In this document: positions 36,941 through 45,671 of the stretch, piece by piece
Numbering within the stretch: the stretch's first letter is position 1
Layout of the letters: every line of letters begins with the position of its first letter
Source of the DNA: Geomonas ferrireducens
Lineage (GTDB): Bacteria > Desulfobacterota > Desulfuromonadia > Geobacterales > Geobacteraceae
Assembly (NCBI RefSeq): GCF_004917065.1
Contig: NZ_SSYA01000001.1
Location: 1,310,161 to 1,374,160, forward strand
Direction: 5' to 3'
Length of the DNA: 64,000 nt
The notes under the pieces: generated by a model
The model's database searches: none
The model's input: only the letters and a program-made list of their open reading frames with translations
What the model was told of the DNA's origin: nothing
Made by a program: the position numbers and the translations under genes

Positions 36941-39081
36941 GCCGTCCCGGAGAGCACTTCATAAGAAACCTCCCGCTGCAACGCAAGCTGATGCTGATCA
37001 TCATGCTTTGCTGCACGGCGACCCTCCTCCTCGCATCGCTCTTCTTCGTGGCGCGGGAGGCGAAGGTGCTGTACCGGGCCCAGGAGGAGGACCTCGTCTC
37101 CATAGCGGAGGTGATCGGGGAAAACAGCGCCTCGGCGGTCGTCTTCAACGACCCCAAGTCGGCGGAGGACACGGTGCGCCCCCTGGCGGCGAAGAGCTCC
37201 ATCCTGGCGGCGTACATCATCACCAAGGACGGCCGACTCTTCGCCCGGTACCTGGCCCCGGGCGCGGAGCGGGAGAAGCTCCCCCTGGAGCTCGTTCCCG
37301 AGGGGGCGACCCCCGCCGACATCACCCGGGCGGTACAACAGGTACAAAATGAGGCCTACCGGAGTTCGTTCTTCTCCGGTTACGCGAGCGCGGTGAAGTC
37401 GATTTATCTCGACGGCGAGCAGGTCGGGACCGTGGTGCTCCATGCGAACGCCTCCGGCTTTCTGCGCAACCTGGGCTGGACCCTTGTCGCGGCCCTTATG
37501 TTCATGGGCGCCGCCTTCGTTGCCGCCTACCTCTTCTCTGCGCGGCTGCAGCAGATGGTGTCGTCACCGCTTCTGGAACTGCTCGCCACCATGAAGGAGG
37601 TTTCCGCCAGCAAGAACTTCTCTCTGCGCGTGCAGAGACCTTCGAGCGACGAGATCGGCCTTCTCTACGACGGCTTCAACGAGATGCTGTGCGAGATCGA
37701 GGAGCGCAACCAGATCCTCAGGCAGCGCCAGGCGCATCTGCAGCAGCTCGCGCACTACGATCCCCTGACCCGGCTCCCGAACCGCACCCTGTTTTACGAC
37801 CGGCTGAGCCAGGCGCTCTCACTTGCGGGACGGGCGCGGGAGGCGGTGGCGGTGATCTTCATCGACCTTGACCACTTCAAGGACATCAACGACACCCTGG
37901 GGCACCGGATCGGCGACCTGCTCCTCATCGAGGTGGCAAGCCGCCTTTCGACGGTGGTGCGAAGCTGTGACACCGTGGCGCGGCTTGGCGGGGACGAGTT
38001 CACCGTCTTCTGCCAGAACATCGCCACGCCGGAAAACGCCGCCCTCGTCGCGCAGAAACTGGTTGCTCTTTTTGCCGACACCTTCCGGCTCGGCGAAAGC
38101 GAGATCCACGTCACCGCAAGCATCGGGGTGACCCTGTTCCCCAACGACGGCAAGACGGTGGACGAGCTTTTGATGAACGCCGACATCGCCATGTATCACG
38201 CGAAGGGCGCCGGCAAGAACGTGTACGCCCTCTTCGAGAAGAGGATGAACGAGCACGCAAGCGAGCGGGTCACCCTGCTCACCGACCTGCGCCAGGCTAT
38301 CGTGCAGGGTGAGTTCGTGCTGCATTACCAGCCCAAGGTCGACGTGCTGACCGGCAAGGTGACCAGCGTCGAGGCGCTGGTGCGCTGGATGCACCCGAGG
38401 CTGGGGCTTTTGGGACCGGACCGCTTCATCCGCCTCGCCGAGGAGAGCGGTTTGATCGCAGAGCTCACCGAGTGGGTCATGCGCACCGCGTGTCGGCAGG
38501 CGAAAGCCTGGCAGGAGGTGGGGCACCCCCCGGTGCGGGTGGCGGTGAACCTCTCCCCGTTCCACTTTCAGCGCCAGGACGTGAAGGAGTCGATCCTCGC
38601 GGTACTTGGGAAGACGGAGCTCGACCCGGCGCTGTTTGAGATCGAGATCACGGAGGGGGCGCTCATGCAGAACGACGAGTACACCTGCCGTGTGCTTGGG
38701 GAACTGCGCGAGATGGGTATCACCGTCTCCGTGGACGATTTCGGCACCGGCTACTCGTCGCTTTCCTATCTGCACCGGTTTCCCATCAACACGCTGAAGA
38801 TCGACCGTACCTTCATCCTCAACATGATGAAGAGCACCGAGGATCAGGCCATCGTCACCGCCATTATCGCCATGGCCAAAAGCCTCAACATGCAGATCGT
38901 GGCGGAAGGTGTGGAGACGGTGGAACAGCTGGAGGCCCTGAAGGACCAGGGATGCCACGAGATCCAGGGCTTCCTGATCTCGCGGCCGGTGAACGCCGAG
39001 AAAGTTGCGCGTTTTTTCACCGATGAAGACAGTCTGAGGCAAGAACGAGGTACCGGCATCCCGGCCGGGGATGCGGCATAG
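36937..39081 (+). CDS. Membrane c-di-GMP enzyme: YfiN-like sensor, HAMP, GGDEF and EAL domains
   Basis: This 714-residue inner-membrane protein has two membrane helices flanking a CHASE8-like periplasmic domain (about 40-170), a HAMP segment, then GGDEF and EAL domains. The cyclase site is intact (ARLGGDEF) and is preceded by an RxxD product-inhibition site (RSCD, five residues before GGDEF). The phosphodiesterase domain keeps VEALVRW, the DDFGTGYSSL loop and the EGVE Glu, so both activities are possible. In Pseudomonas, YfiR holds YfiN inactive from the periplasm; the overlap with yfiR suggests the same pairing. Here an EAL domain is added, which the classical YfiN lacks. Confidence 0.9.
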   Translation: MSRPGEHFIRNLPLQRKLMLIIMLCCTATLLLASLFFVAREAKVLYRAQEEDLVSIAEVIGENSASAVVFNDPKSAEDTVRPLAAKSSILAAYIITKDGRLFARYLAPGAEREKLPLELVPEGATPADITRAVQQVQNEAYRSSFFSGYASAVKSIYLDGEQVGTVVLHANASGFLRNLGWTLVAALMFMGAAFVAAYLFSARLQQMVSSPLLELLATMKEVSASKNFSLRVQRPSSDEIGLLYDGFNEMLCEIEERNQILRQRQAHLQQLAHYDPLTRLPNRTLFYDRLSQALSLAGRAREAVAVIFIDLDHFKDINDTLGHRIGDLLLIEVASRLSTVVRSCDTVARLGGDEFTVFCQNIATPENAALVAQKLVALFADTFRLGESEIHVTASIGVTLFPNDGKTVDELLMNADIAMYHAKGAGKNVYALFEKRMNEHASERVTLLTDLRQAIVQGEFVLHYQPKVDVLTGKVTSVEALVRWMHPRLGLLGPDRFIRLAEESGLIAELTEWVMRTACRQAKAWQEVGHPPVRVAVNLSPFHFQRQDVKESILAVLGKTELDPALFEIEITEGALMQNDEYTCRVLGELREMGITVSVDDFGTGYSSLSYLHRFPINTLKIDRTFILNMMKSTEDQAIVTAIIAMAKSLNMQIVAEGVETVEQLEALKDQGCHEIQGFLISRPVNAEKVARFFTDEDSLRQERGTGIPAGDAA

Positions 39082-39116
39082 CACCGGCGCGGGAGAAGCG
39101 CCGAGAGGTAACGGAC

Positions 39117-41354
39117 ATGAACGAATTGAGGATAAGGCTAAAGACCGGAGACGAGGTGAGGGGGGTACTCACCCGCTCCTTCAAGCACCAGGACAGCGAG
39201 ATCGAGGTGCAGGTGGAGGGGGGGAAGGAGACGCTTGTCTTCTCGCTCGACGAGATCTGCTACATACGTTTCCTGAACCCGCCGGCGGGGATCGGCGGCG
39301 GAAAAGAGACCATCGAGGAGGTGCAAACCATAGCCGGGGAGACCTTCAGGGTTTCCGTCCCGGCCAACGGCAAGTTCCTCAAGGGGTTCCTCGGGATGCT
39401 GCAGGGGGAGGAGAGTTACCACACCGCGTTCTTCACCGACTCTGGGATCAGGTACCGCCAGGACGACCGGCGCACGGGGCAGATCCTTGAGGACCACGGC
39501 TACGTATCGCCGGAAAAGGTGGAAGCCGCGATAAGGCTGCAGTCCGAGCAGGCAAAGGGGGGGGATCCGGACGCCGCGATCCTTTTGGCCGATGCCGTCG
39601 ACGAAGGCGAGGCGCAGGAGCACGCCCTCATGCACCACGCGAGGGTGGGGGACATCCTGGTCGAGTCGGGGCTCGTGACCCGCGAGCAGGTGGAGGCAGC
39701 CTTCAAGAGCCAGAAGGGTAAGAAGCTGCAGGTAGGCGAACTCCTCATCATGAAGGGGCTCATCACCGAGGAGCAGCTCCTCTCGGCGCTCGCTACCAAG
39801 TTCAGGCTCCGCTACGTGGACCTCGACACGGTCGTCCCGAGCGACGCAGCGCTCGGCGCCATCTCCGAGGGGCTCGCCACCCGCCTGAAGGTGTTCCCGA
39901 TCTCGCTGGAGGGTAGGACCCTTACCGTCGCCACCTCCTCCCCCACCGATCTCAGCATCGGCGACAACCTGAGGTTCTCGACCAACTTCGCCACCGAACT
40001 CGTGGTGGCCCCGCAGCAAAAGATCACCGCGGCAATCGAGAAGTACTACCGGAACCGGATCGACACCGTGGACACCCTGCTGAACTCGATGAAGGGGGAG
40101 GCGGAGACGGTCACCATCGAGGAGGAGGCGGACGATACCCGCCTGCTCTTCGAGCCGGACTCGAAGATCATCTCGCTGGTGAACCGAATCCTCATCGACG
40201 CCTACAACCAGGGGGCTTCCGACATCCACTTCGAGCCGGGTACCGGCAACGAGCCGCTGGGGATCCGCTACCGCGTCGACGGCGAGTGCGTGGCGGCGCA
40301 CAAGGTATCCGCCTCCTACAAGGGTGCCATCCTGGTGCGCATAAAGATCATGGCGGACCTGAACATCGCAGAGCGGCGCCGTCCGCAAAGCGGCAAGATC
40401 CTGCTCCGTTACCGGCAGAAGATGCTCGAGTACCGCGTCGAGATCACCCCGATGGTGGGGGGGCGCGAGGCGGCGGTACTGAGGCTCCTCGCCGCGAGCA
40501 AGCCCTACCCCCTGACCGGGCTCGGGCTCACGCCGCACAACCTGGAACGGTTCATGGAGATCCTGGAGAAGCCGCACGGCATCATCCTCTGCGTCGGGCC
40601 GACCGGGTCGGGTAAGACCACCACGCTGCACTCGGCACTGGGCCATATCAACACGCAGGAGCGCAAGATCTGGACCGCGGAGGACCCGGTCGAGATCACG
40701 CAGCAGGGGCTTTGCCAGGTGCAGGTGAACGCGAAGATCGGCTTCACCTTCGCCGAGGCGCTGCGCTCCTTTTTGCGTGCCGACCCGGACGTCATAATGA
40801 TCGGCGAGATGCGCGACGCGGAGACCTCGAAGATCGCCATCGAGGCCTCCCTCACCGGTCACCTCGTCTTCTCCACCCTGCACACGAACTCCGCACCGGA
40901 GGCGGCGGTGCGCCTCATCGAGATGGGGATGGACCCCTTCAACTTCTCCGACGCCCTCCTCGGCATCCTGGCGCAGCGCCTGGCCAAGAAGCTCTGCCCG
41001 AACTGCAAGAAGCCGGCGCGCGACCAGCGGCAGCATTACGACGAGGCGGTGACGGCGCTCACGCAGATCGCGGGGGAGAGGCCCGTCGTCATCCCGGACT
41101 TCAAGGAAGCGAGCTTCATGAAGGCGGTCGGCTGTGACAGCTGCGGGGGAACCGGCTACAAGGGGCGCATCGCGCTGCACGAGCTCATGACCGGGACCGA
41201 AGCGGTGAAGGTCGCCATCAGGCACGGCAAGGGGATGGACGAGCTGCGCGGCATCGCCATGGATGACGGGATGTGGACTCTGAAGATGGACGGCCTTTTT
41301 AAGATGATGCAGGGGGAGACGGATCTCGAGCAGGTGCTGAAGGTGTGCATGTAG
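39117..41354 (+). CDS. GspE/PilB-type ATPase with MshEN (c-di-GMP-binding type) repeats and an N-terminal extension
   Basis: This 745-residue protein is a secretion/pilus assembly ATPase. The catalytic half has Walker A (GPTGSGKTTT, near residue 497), a Walker B region (DPDVIMIGEMRD) and a His box (GHLVFSTLHTNSA). It also carries a zinc knuckle of four Cys (CPNCKK, then CDSCGG). The N-terminal half holds tandem helical repeats of the MshEN kind (RVGDILVESGLVTREQVEAA, then QVGELLIMKGLITEEQLLSA), a domain that binds c-di-GMP in MshE. An incomplete third copy lies earlier (TGQILEDHGYVSPEKVEAA). The first ~100 residues form an unfamiliar beta-rich domain. No other secretion or pilus genes are nearby; it follows the GGDEF-EAL gene by 35 bases. 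Confidence 0.88.
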   Translation: MNELRIRLKTGDEVRGVLTRSFKHQDSEIEVQVEGGKETLVFSLDEICYIRFLNPPAGIGGGKETIEEVQTIAGETFRVSVPANGKFLKGFLGMLQGEESYHTAFFTDSGIRYRQDDRRTGQILEDHGYVSPEKVEAAIRLQSEQAKGGDPDAAILLADAVDEGEAQEHALMHHARVGDILVESGLVTREQVEAAFKSQKGKKLQVGELLIMKGLITEEQLLSALATKFRLRYVDLDTVVPSDAALGAISEGLATRLKVFPISLEGRTLTVATSSPTDLSIGDNLRFSTNFATELVVAPQQKITAAIEKYYRNRIDTVDTLLNSMKGEAETVTIEEEADDTRLLFEPDSKIISLVNRILIDAYNQGASDIHFEPGTGNEPLGIRYRVDGECVAAHKVSASYKGAILVRIKIMADLNIAERRRPQSGKILLRYRQKMLEYRVEITPMVGGREAAVLRLLAASKPYPLTGLGLTPHNLERFMEILEKPHGIILCVGPTGSGKTTTLHSALGHINTQERKIWTAEDPVEITQQGLCQVQVNAKIGFTFAEALRSFLRADPDVIMIGEMRDAETSKIAIEASLTGHLVFSTLHTNSAPEAAVRLIEMGMDPFNFSDALLGILAQRLAKKLCPNCKKPARDQRQHYDEAVTALTQIAGERPVVIPDFKEASFMKAVGCDSCGGTGYKGRIALHELMTGTEAVKVAIRHGKGMDELRGIAMDDGMWTLKMDGLFKMMQGETDLEQVLKVCM

Positions 41355-41389
41355 CCTGATCTAGATACGCAGCCCCCGGGAAAGAGACC

Positions 41390-44140
41390 ATGACTAGGAC
41401 CGACATGCCAATGCGAAGCCGGGTGGCGCTCGTCGCGGTGAGCCTGATTGCGGCGTTGCCGTTTCTGCTCGTCGAACTTTTCCCCTCGGCGCTTTACCGG
41501 GTGCTGGATGCGTCCGACTACCTGGTCTTCCACAACACCGTGGAATTCTTCAGCGTCATGGTTTCCCTCTCCATCTTCGGGGCCGCCTGGTTCTCGCACA
41601 GCCAAAGCGGGGACCGGCACACGCTCTTTCTCGGCGTCGCCTTCCTCGGGATCGGCCTCATGGACTTCATGCACACCATGGGTTATCCGGGGATGCCTTC
41701 CTTCATCACCCCCAACTCCCCAAACAAGTCCACCCAGTTCTGGATCGCGGTCCGCCTCTTCGGTGCGGCCTCCTTCCTCGCCAGCGGCTTCGTCGGCAAG
41801 AAGGGGCGGTCGCGCTGGTCCGGGCGCTGGCCTCTTTTAGCCGCAGTCCTCGCCGTCACCGGCGCCGTCTTCGTCCTGGTCACCTTCTTCCCGGATGCGC
41901 TCCCCGCGACCTTCGTGCCGGGCTACGGGCTCACCCCGTTCAAGAAGGGGGCGGAGTGGCTCATCATCATCCTGCTCTGCCTTGCCATAGCGGTATACCT
42001 CAGGCGGCTCACCGCGTCCGAGGACGTCCACTACCGCTGTTTCGTCTGCGCCTTCGCCCTCTGCATCTTCAGCGAACTCGTCTTCACCCTCTACAAAAGC
42101 GTCTACGACACCTACAACGTGCTGGGGCACCTGTACAAGTTGATTGCCTTCGCCATGATCTACCACGGGGTGTTCGCCGCGGCCGTTCAGCGTCCCTACG
42201 GCGAGCTGCACCAGGCCCTGGAAGAGTTGCGCCTTACCAACGACGTGCTGCGTCACATAATTAACTCGATCCCGCAGTCGATCTTCTGGAAAGACCGGGA
42301 CAGCGTCTACATGGGTTGCAACCGCGAGTTCGCCGCGGGTGCCGGGCTTTCCGACCCCTCCGATGTGGTGGGGAAGACCGACCACGACCTCCCCTGGACC
42401 GATGAGGAGTGCGAGGGGTATCTGGCGGACGACCGGGCCGTCATGGAGAGCGGCCAGGCCAAGATGCACATCATCGAGAACCTCACCCAGGCCGACGGCA
42501 GCGTGATCTGGATCGACACGAGCAAGATGCCGCTGAGGGACAAAGAGGGAGCGATCTGGGGCGTGCTCGGCGTCTACGAGGACGTCACCGAGAAGAAGCT
42601 CCACGCGGAAAGGCTCTCGGACGCCCTGCAGTTCAACCAGGAGATCATCAACAGCGCCCGCGAGGGGATCATCGTGTACGACCGCGAGCTGCGCTACCTG
42701 GTGTGGAACCCGTACATGGAGGAGCTGAGCGGCTTCCGGGCGGAGGATGTCCTGGGTAGGGAGGCGGTCGAGGTCTTCCCGTGGCTCAGGGAGAGCGGCT
42801 TATTGGCGCGCCTGGAGGAGCTTTTGAGGGGCGGGGCCCCGGTGACTTTGGAATTCGGCGGGCGCGACGCGGCCGGACGGAAGATCTGGCTTTCCGACGC
42901 CTCCGCTCCCTTGCGCAGCGGCTCTGGAGAGGTGGTCGGGATCATCGCGACGGTGCGCGACATCACCGAGCGGCGCGCCATAGAGGAGCAGCTGCGCCAG
43001 TCCCAGAAGCTGGAATCGGTGGGGCGCCTGGCAGGAGGGGTGGCGCACGACTTCAACAACAAGCTCACCGTGATCCTTGGCAACGCCGAGCTCGCCTCGT
43101 ACAAGACGGGAGATCCGGCGCTGAAAGAACACCTGGGGCAGATCGTTAAGGCCGCGGAGCAGTCACGCGACATCACCGCCCAGCTCCTCGCCTTTTCCCG
43201 CCAGCAGGTGGTCGCGCCCAAGCCGGTCCAGGTAAACGCCGTGCTGGAGGAGCTGCGCAAGTCGCTAGGGCGCCTGATCGGGGAGCACATCGCCATCGTC
43301 GTGGTGCCGGGAGAAGCGCTGTGGCAGATCAACATCGACCCGGTGCAACTGGACCAGATCGTCATGAACCTCGTGGTGAACGCGCGCGACGCCATGCCGC
43401 AGGGGGGGACCATCACCATCGCTACCGGCAACGTGGAACTCAAGGCGCCCCCACCGGGCGCGCCGGACGTGGCGCCGGGAGGTTTCGTCTGGATCGAGTG
43501 CCGGGACACCGGCGAGGGGATGGATGCCGAGACGCGACGGCACATCTTCGAGCCCTTCTACACGACCAAGAGGCAGGGGAAGGGGACCGGTCTGGGGCTC
43601 GCGACGGTGTACGGCATCGTCACGCAAAACGGCGGCTTCATCGAGGTGGAGACCGAGCCGGGGTGCGGCAGCGCCTTTAAAGTGTTTTTCCCTAGGTGCC
43701 GGGAAGCGCGGTGCCAGGAGCCGGAGCCCGCGGCGCCGGCCCCGGCGCGGGGGAGCGGGACGGTGCTTCTGGTGGAGGACGAGGACATGGTGCGCGACCT
43801 GACCATGTCCATGCTCGAAAGCATGGGATACCGCTGCCTCGCCATCGCCGATCCCCGTGAGGCGCTCGTCGTGGCGGAAAACCCTGATGTGGAGATCGAC
43901 CTGGTGCTGACCGACGTCCTCATGCCCGGGATGCGTGGCCAGGAGATGATGGAAGCGCTGCGCAGGATGAGGCCGGGGGCGAAGTGCATCTACATGTCGG
44001 GCTACACCGCCGCCATCCTCGATGACGAGAGCGTGCGCCGGGAAGGGGCGGCTTTTTTGAAGAAACCGTTTCAGATGGAAGAGCTCGCCAAGTTGGTGCA
44101 GGAGGTACTGTCCGGGAAAGGGCCGGAGCAGGAGGGGTAG
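41390..44140 (+). CDS. MASE3-type membrane hybrid sensor histidine kinase
   Basis: This is a 916-residue kinase. The N-terminal ~250 residues hold about seven membrane helices of the MASE3 type (VFHNTVEFFSVMVSLSIFGA, then LGIGLMDFMHTMGYPGMP). Two PAS domains follow (one starting NDVLRHIINSIPQSIFWKDR, the other around FNQEIINSAREGIIVYDREL). Next come a dimerisation helix with the phospho-His in GVAHDFNNKL, an ATPase domain (GKGTGLGLATVYG) and a C-terminal receiver with the phospho-Asp in VLTDVLMPGM. It is 35 bases downstream of the ATPase gene on the same strand. No separate regulator gene follows; the minus-strand respiratory operon ends 8 bases away. Confidence 0.9.
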   Translation: MTRTDMPMRSRVALVAVSLIAALPFLLVELFPSALYRVLDASDYLVFHNTVEFFSVMVSLSIFGAAWFSHSQSGDRHTLFLGVAFLGIGLMDFMHTMGYPGMPSFITPNSPNKSTQFWIAVRLFGAASFLASGFVGKKGRSRWSGRWPLLAAVLAVTGAVFVLVTFFPDALPATFVPGYGLTPFKKGAEWLIIILLCLAIAVYLRRLTASEDVHYRCFVCAFALCIFSELVFTLYKSVYDTYNVLGHLYKLIAFAMIYHGVFAAAVQRPYGELHQALEELRLTNDVLRHIINSIPQSIFWKDRDSVYMGCNREFAAGAGLSDPSDVVGKTDHDLPWTDEECEGYLADDRAVMESGQAKMHIIENLTQADGSVIWIDTSKMPLRDKEGAIWGVLGVYEDVTEKKLHAERLSDALQFNQEIINSAREGIIVYDRELRYLVWNPYMEELSGFRAEDVLGREAVEVFPWLRESGLLARLEELLRGGAPVTLEFGGRDAAGRKIWLSDASAPLRSGSGEVVGIIATVRDITERRAIEEQLRQSQKLESVGRLAGGVAHDFNNKLTVILGNAELASYKTGDPALKEHLGQIVKAAEQSRDITAQLLAFSRQQVVAPKPVQVNAVLEELRKSLGRLIGEHIAIVVVPGEALWQINIDPVQLDQIVMNLVVNARDAMPQGGTITIATGNVELKAPPPGAPDVAPGGFVWIECRDTGEGMDAETRRHIFEPFYTTKRQGKGTGLGLATVYGIVTQNGGFIEVETEPGCGSAFKVFFPRCREARCQEPEPAAPAPARGSGTVLLVEDEDMVRDLTMSMLESMGYRCLAIADPREALVVAENPDVEIDLVLTDVLMPGMRGQEMMEALRRMRPGAKCIYMSGYTAAILDDESVRREGAAFLKKPFQMEELAKLVQEVLSGKGPEQEG

Positions 44141-44148
44141 CCCTCCGG

Positions 44149-44628
44149 TCAACGCGGAGCGCCCAGCGCACGGAGGTAAAGCATCAGGGGCCACCGGTGC
44201 CGCTGCGGCACCACGCGTTCGAGTACCGGCTCGTGTCCCGTCCCGGTGAGCATCCTGTGCAGCAGTTCTCCGTCCAGGTAGGCGCCCACCGAGGGGCGGC
44301 GCAGGTCGGCGGGCCTCGGCACGTAGCTGTTTCCCACCGGTCCGTCTCCTGCGCCCGCACTACCGTGGCAGAAAAGGCAGTAATAATCATAGTACACCCT
44401 CCCCTGCGCGAGGAGCGCCGGGGTCGCCCGCGGTCCCTCCATCACGCCCTCCGATGCAGCCATCGGTCTAACGCTCACGCTCCCCTGCGCCGGTCCCGGC
44501 AACACCATCTGGAATTCGCGAATATGGTGCTGCACCGTCATCCTCGGCCCCCGCACCAGGATCCAGCCGAAAACCACGGCACCGAACAGCGGGGGGGCGA
44601 GGACCATGAACGCGATCAGCTTCTTCAT
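44149..44628 (-). CDS. Membrane-anchored monoheme cytochrome c (ActE- or CcoP-like)
   Basis: This 159-residue protein has an N-terminal membrane helix (LIAFMVLAPPLFGAVVFGWILV). It has one class I heme site (YYCLFCHGSAGAGDGP) with the following PRPADLRRPSVG stretch typical of ActE and related cytochromes, and a Met near the C-terminus (MLYLRALG). It is the last gene of the ACIII/cbb3 operon and overlaps the preceding stop codon. It could be the missing ActE of complex III or a CcoP-like subunit of the oxidase; position alone does not decide. Confidence 0.8.
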   Translation of the reverse strand: MKKLIAFMVLAPPLFGAVVFGWILVRGPRMTVQHHIREFQMVLPGPAQGSVSVRPMAASEGVMEGPRATPALLAQGRVYYDYYCLFCHGSAGAGDGPVGNSYVPRPADLRRPSVGAYLDGELLHRMLTGTGHEPVLERVVPQRHRWPLMLYLRALGAPR

Positions 44629-44915
44629 CTTTTCCCCCCGTCCTTACCGCGTTCCTGTGCCGGCTGCAGTGGTATCGCCTCCGGCAGCGCCTGGATCTGG
44701 CGTTGCGCCGGTCTGCGCGGCTGCTCGCTCGAGTAGATCGACTCCGCCGGCGTGTCGGGGAGCTGCCCGAAGTCCCAGCGCCTTGCTGCGTCCTGGACGA
44801 GGAGGTAGACCAGCCAGCCGTACCCCATGAGCGCCGCGCTGAAGACGATCAGGATCACCCACTCCCAGGGGGAACGCAGCTCCTGCTGCTCGTCGTATTC
44901 CGGTTTTTCTTCCAT
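44625..44915 (-). CDS. Small single-helix membrane protein in ACIII/cbb3 operon (96 aa)
   Basis: An acidic N-terminus is followed by one membrane helix (WVILIVFSAALMGYGWLVYLLV) and an outside segment with RRWDFGQLPDTPAESIYSS. The tail is rich in Pro, Gln and Arg. No family is recognised. The overlap with the cytochrome gene and the 7-base gap from the gene before it show that it belongs to the operon. A structural or assembly role for the oxidase or ACIII is the likeliest reading. Confidence 0.75.
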   Translation of the reverse strand: MEEKPEYDEQQELRSPWEWVILIVFSAALMGYGWLVYLLVQDAARRWDFGQLPDTPAESIYSSEQPRRPAQRQIQALPEAIPLQPAQERGKDGGKR

Positions 44916-44922
44916 GTTGGCC

Positions 44923-45204
44923 TCACCAGTTGGGGGGGGTGCCGGCGTTGTACGAGATCTCGAAGAATGTGAACGCGATGCAGGCCAGAAAGAGCAGGAT
45001 GATGATCCAGGGCATGAAGGAGCGCAGCCATGCGAGGAAGCTTGCCGGTCCCCTCACCTTGATCTCTTCGCTTTTTTTCTCCGTACCGCGCGGCAGCCAG
45101 AGCGCCTGGTAGACGAGCGCCGTTGCGATTACGAGTGCCACCCCGCACAAAAGCGTCATGACGAGCCACTGGTTTTGCAGCACGTACAGGTAGAGGGTCA
45201 GCAT
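44923..45204 (-). CDS. Small two-helix membrane protein in ACIII/cbb3 operon (93 aa)
   Basis: Two hydrophobic segments (QNQWLVMTLLCGVALVIATALVY and PWIIILLFLACIAFTFFEIS) flank a basic loop (RGTEKKSEEIKVRGPASF), and the protein ends NAGTPPNW. No family was recognised. It overlaps the stop codon of the CcoS-like gene, so translation is coupled. By position it may be an accessory subunit of the cbb3-like oxidase. Confidence 0.75.
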   Translation of the reverse strand: MLTLYLYVLQNQWLVMTLLCGVALVIATALVYQALWLPRGTEKKSEEIKVRGPASFLAWLRSFMPWIIILLFLACIAFTFFEISYNAGTPPNW

Positions 45205-45503
45205 GGACGCGTACCTCCCACACCCTTTTTAGGGCCTCCGCCTGTCTCAGGACGCCCGGGCTGCGAAAGCGAAGGCATCTCCACCACTTCCTGGTCACCC
45301 CGATCATGACGTGGCGGCTCCGACCGCGTGGGGGCCTCCTCCTCACAACCGGACTCCAGCGGCAGGTAGCGGGCGCGCTCCTGGTCGGCGAACTGGCCGT
45401 TGCGCATCCCCCAGAAGAAAAATAGCGCCGCCACGCTCCCCGCGAGGAGCGGAAAGCCGATCCAGATGAGCACGAAGGCGGTGCTGTCGAGCGGGTTGTT
45501 CAT
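45198..45503 (-). CDS. CcoS-like cbb3 oxidase maturation protein with extended tail
   Basis: CcoS is a small one-helix protein needed for cofactor insertion into cbb3 oxidases. The N-terminal part fits it: one membrane helix (FVLIWIGFPLLAGSVAALFFFWGM) and then RNGQFADQERARYLPLES, the usual CcoS consensus of QF-D-x-x-x-x-x-x-L-P. The remaining ~50 residues are a hydrophilic, probably disordered tail not typical of the family. AGGAG lies 7 bases before the ATG at 45503. It follows the oxidase genes ccoN and ccoO. Confidence 0.7.
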   Translation of the reverse strand: MNNPLDSTAFVLIWIGFPLLAGSVAALFFFWGMRNGQFADQERARYLPLESGCEEEAPTRSEPPRHDRGDQEVVEMPSLSQPGRPETGGGPKKGVGGTRPC

Positions 45504-45560
45504 AACAGTACTCCTGAGGAAAGAGGCCTTTCCCACGAAGGATAAACGAAGCCATCAGGT

Positions 45561-45593
45561 TCCCCCCTTTGCGAAGGGGGGACAGGGGGGATT
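45561..45593. repeat. CCCCCCTTTGCGAAGGGGGG palindrome with GGGGGG arm
   Basis: A perfect inverted repeat with a 3-base loop followed by ACAGGGGGG, inside the 168-base gap between the CcoO-cytochrome fusion and the CcoS-like gene. It resembles the common intergenic repeat family and is different from the CTCCGGAG type seen elsewhere in the window. It may attenuate transcription inside the operon. Confidence 0.6.
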
Positions 45594-45671
45594 TGCTTTT
45601 CGTTGGCAAATCCGAAAAGTTTATTCGAGAACCGCACCTTGCCCGCAATGCCTACCTTTCCCTTTGCCCGC

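Noticed and set aside
39138..41225. A 695-codon minus-strand frame
   Set aside because: It is antisense to the MshEN ATPase gene, whose Walker motifs and repeats are unmistakable; the mirror protein is a Leu/Arg/His/Asp-rich sequence with no domain.
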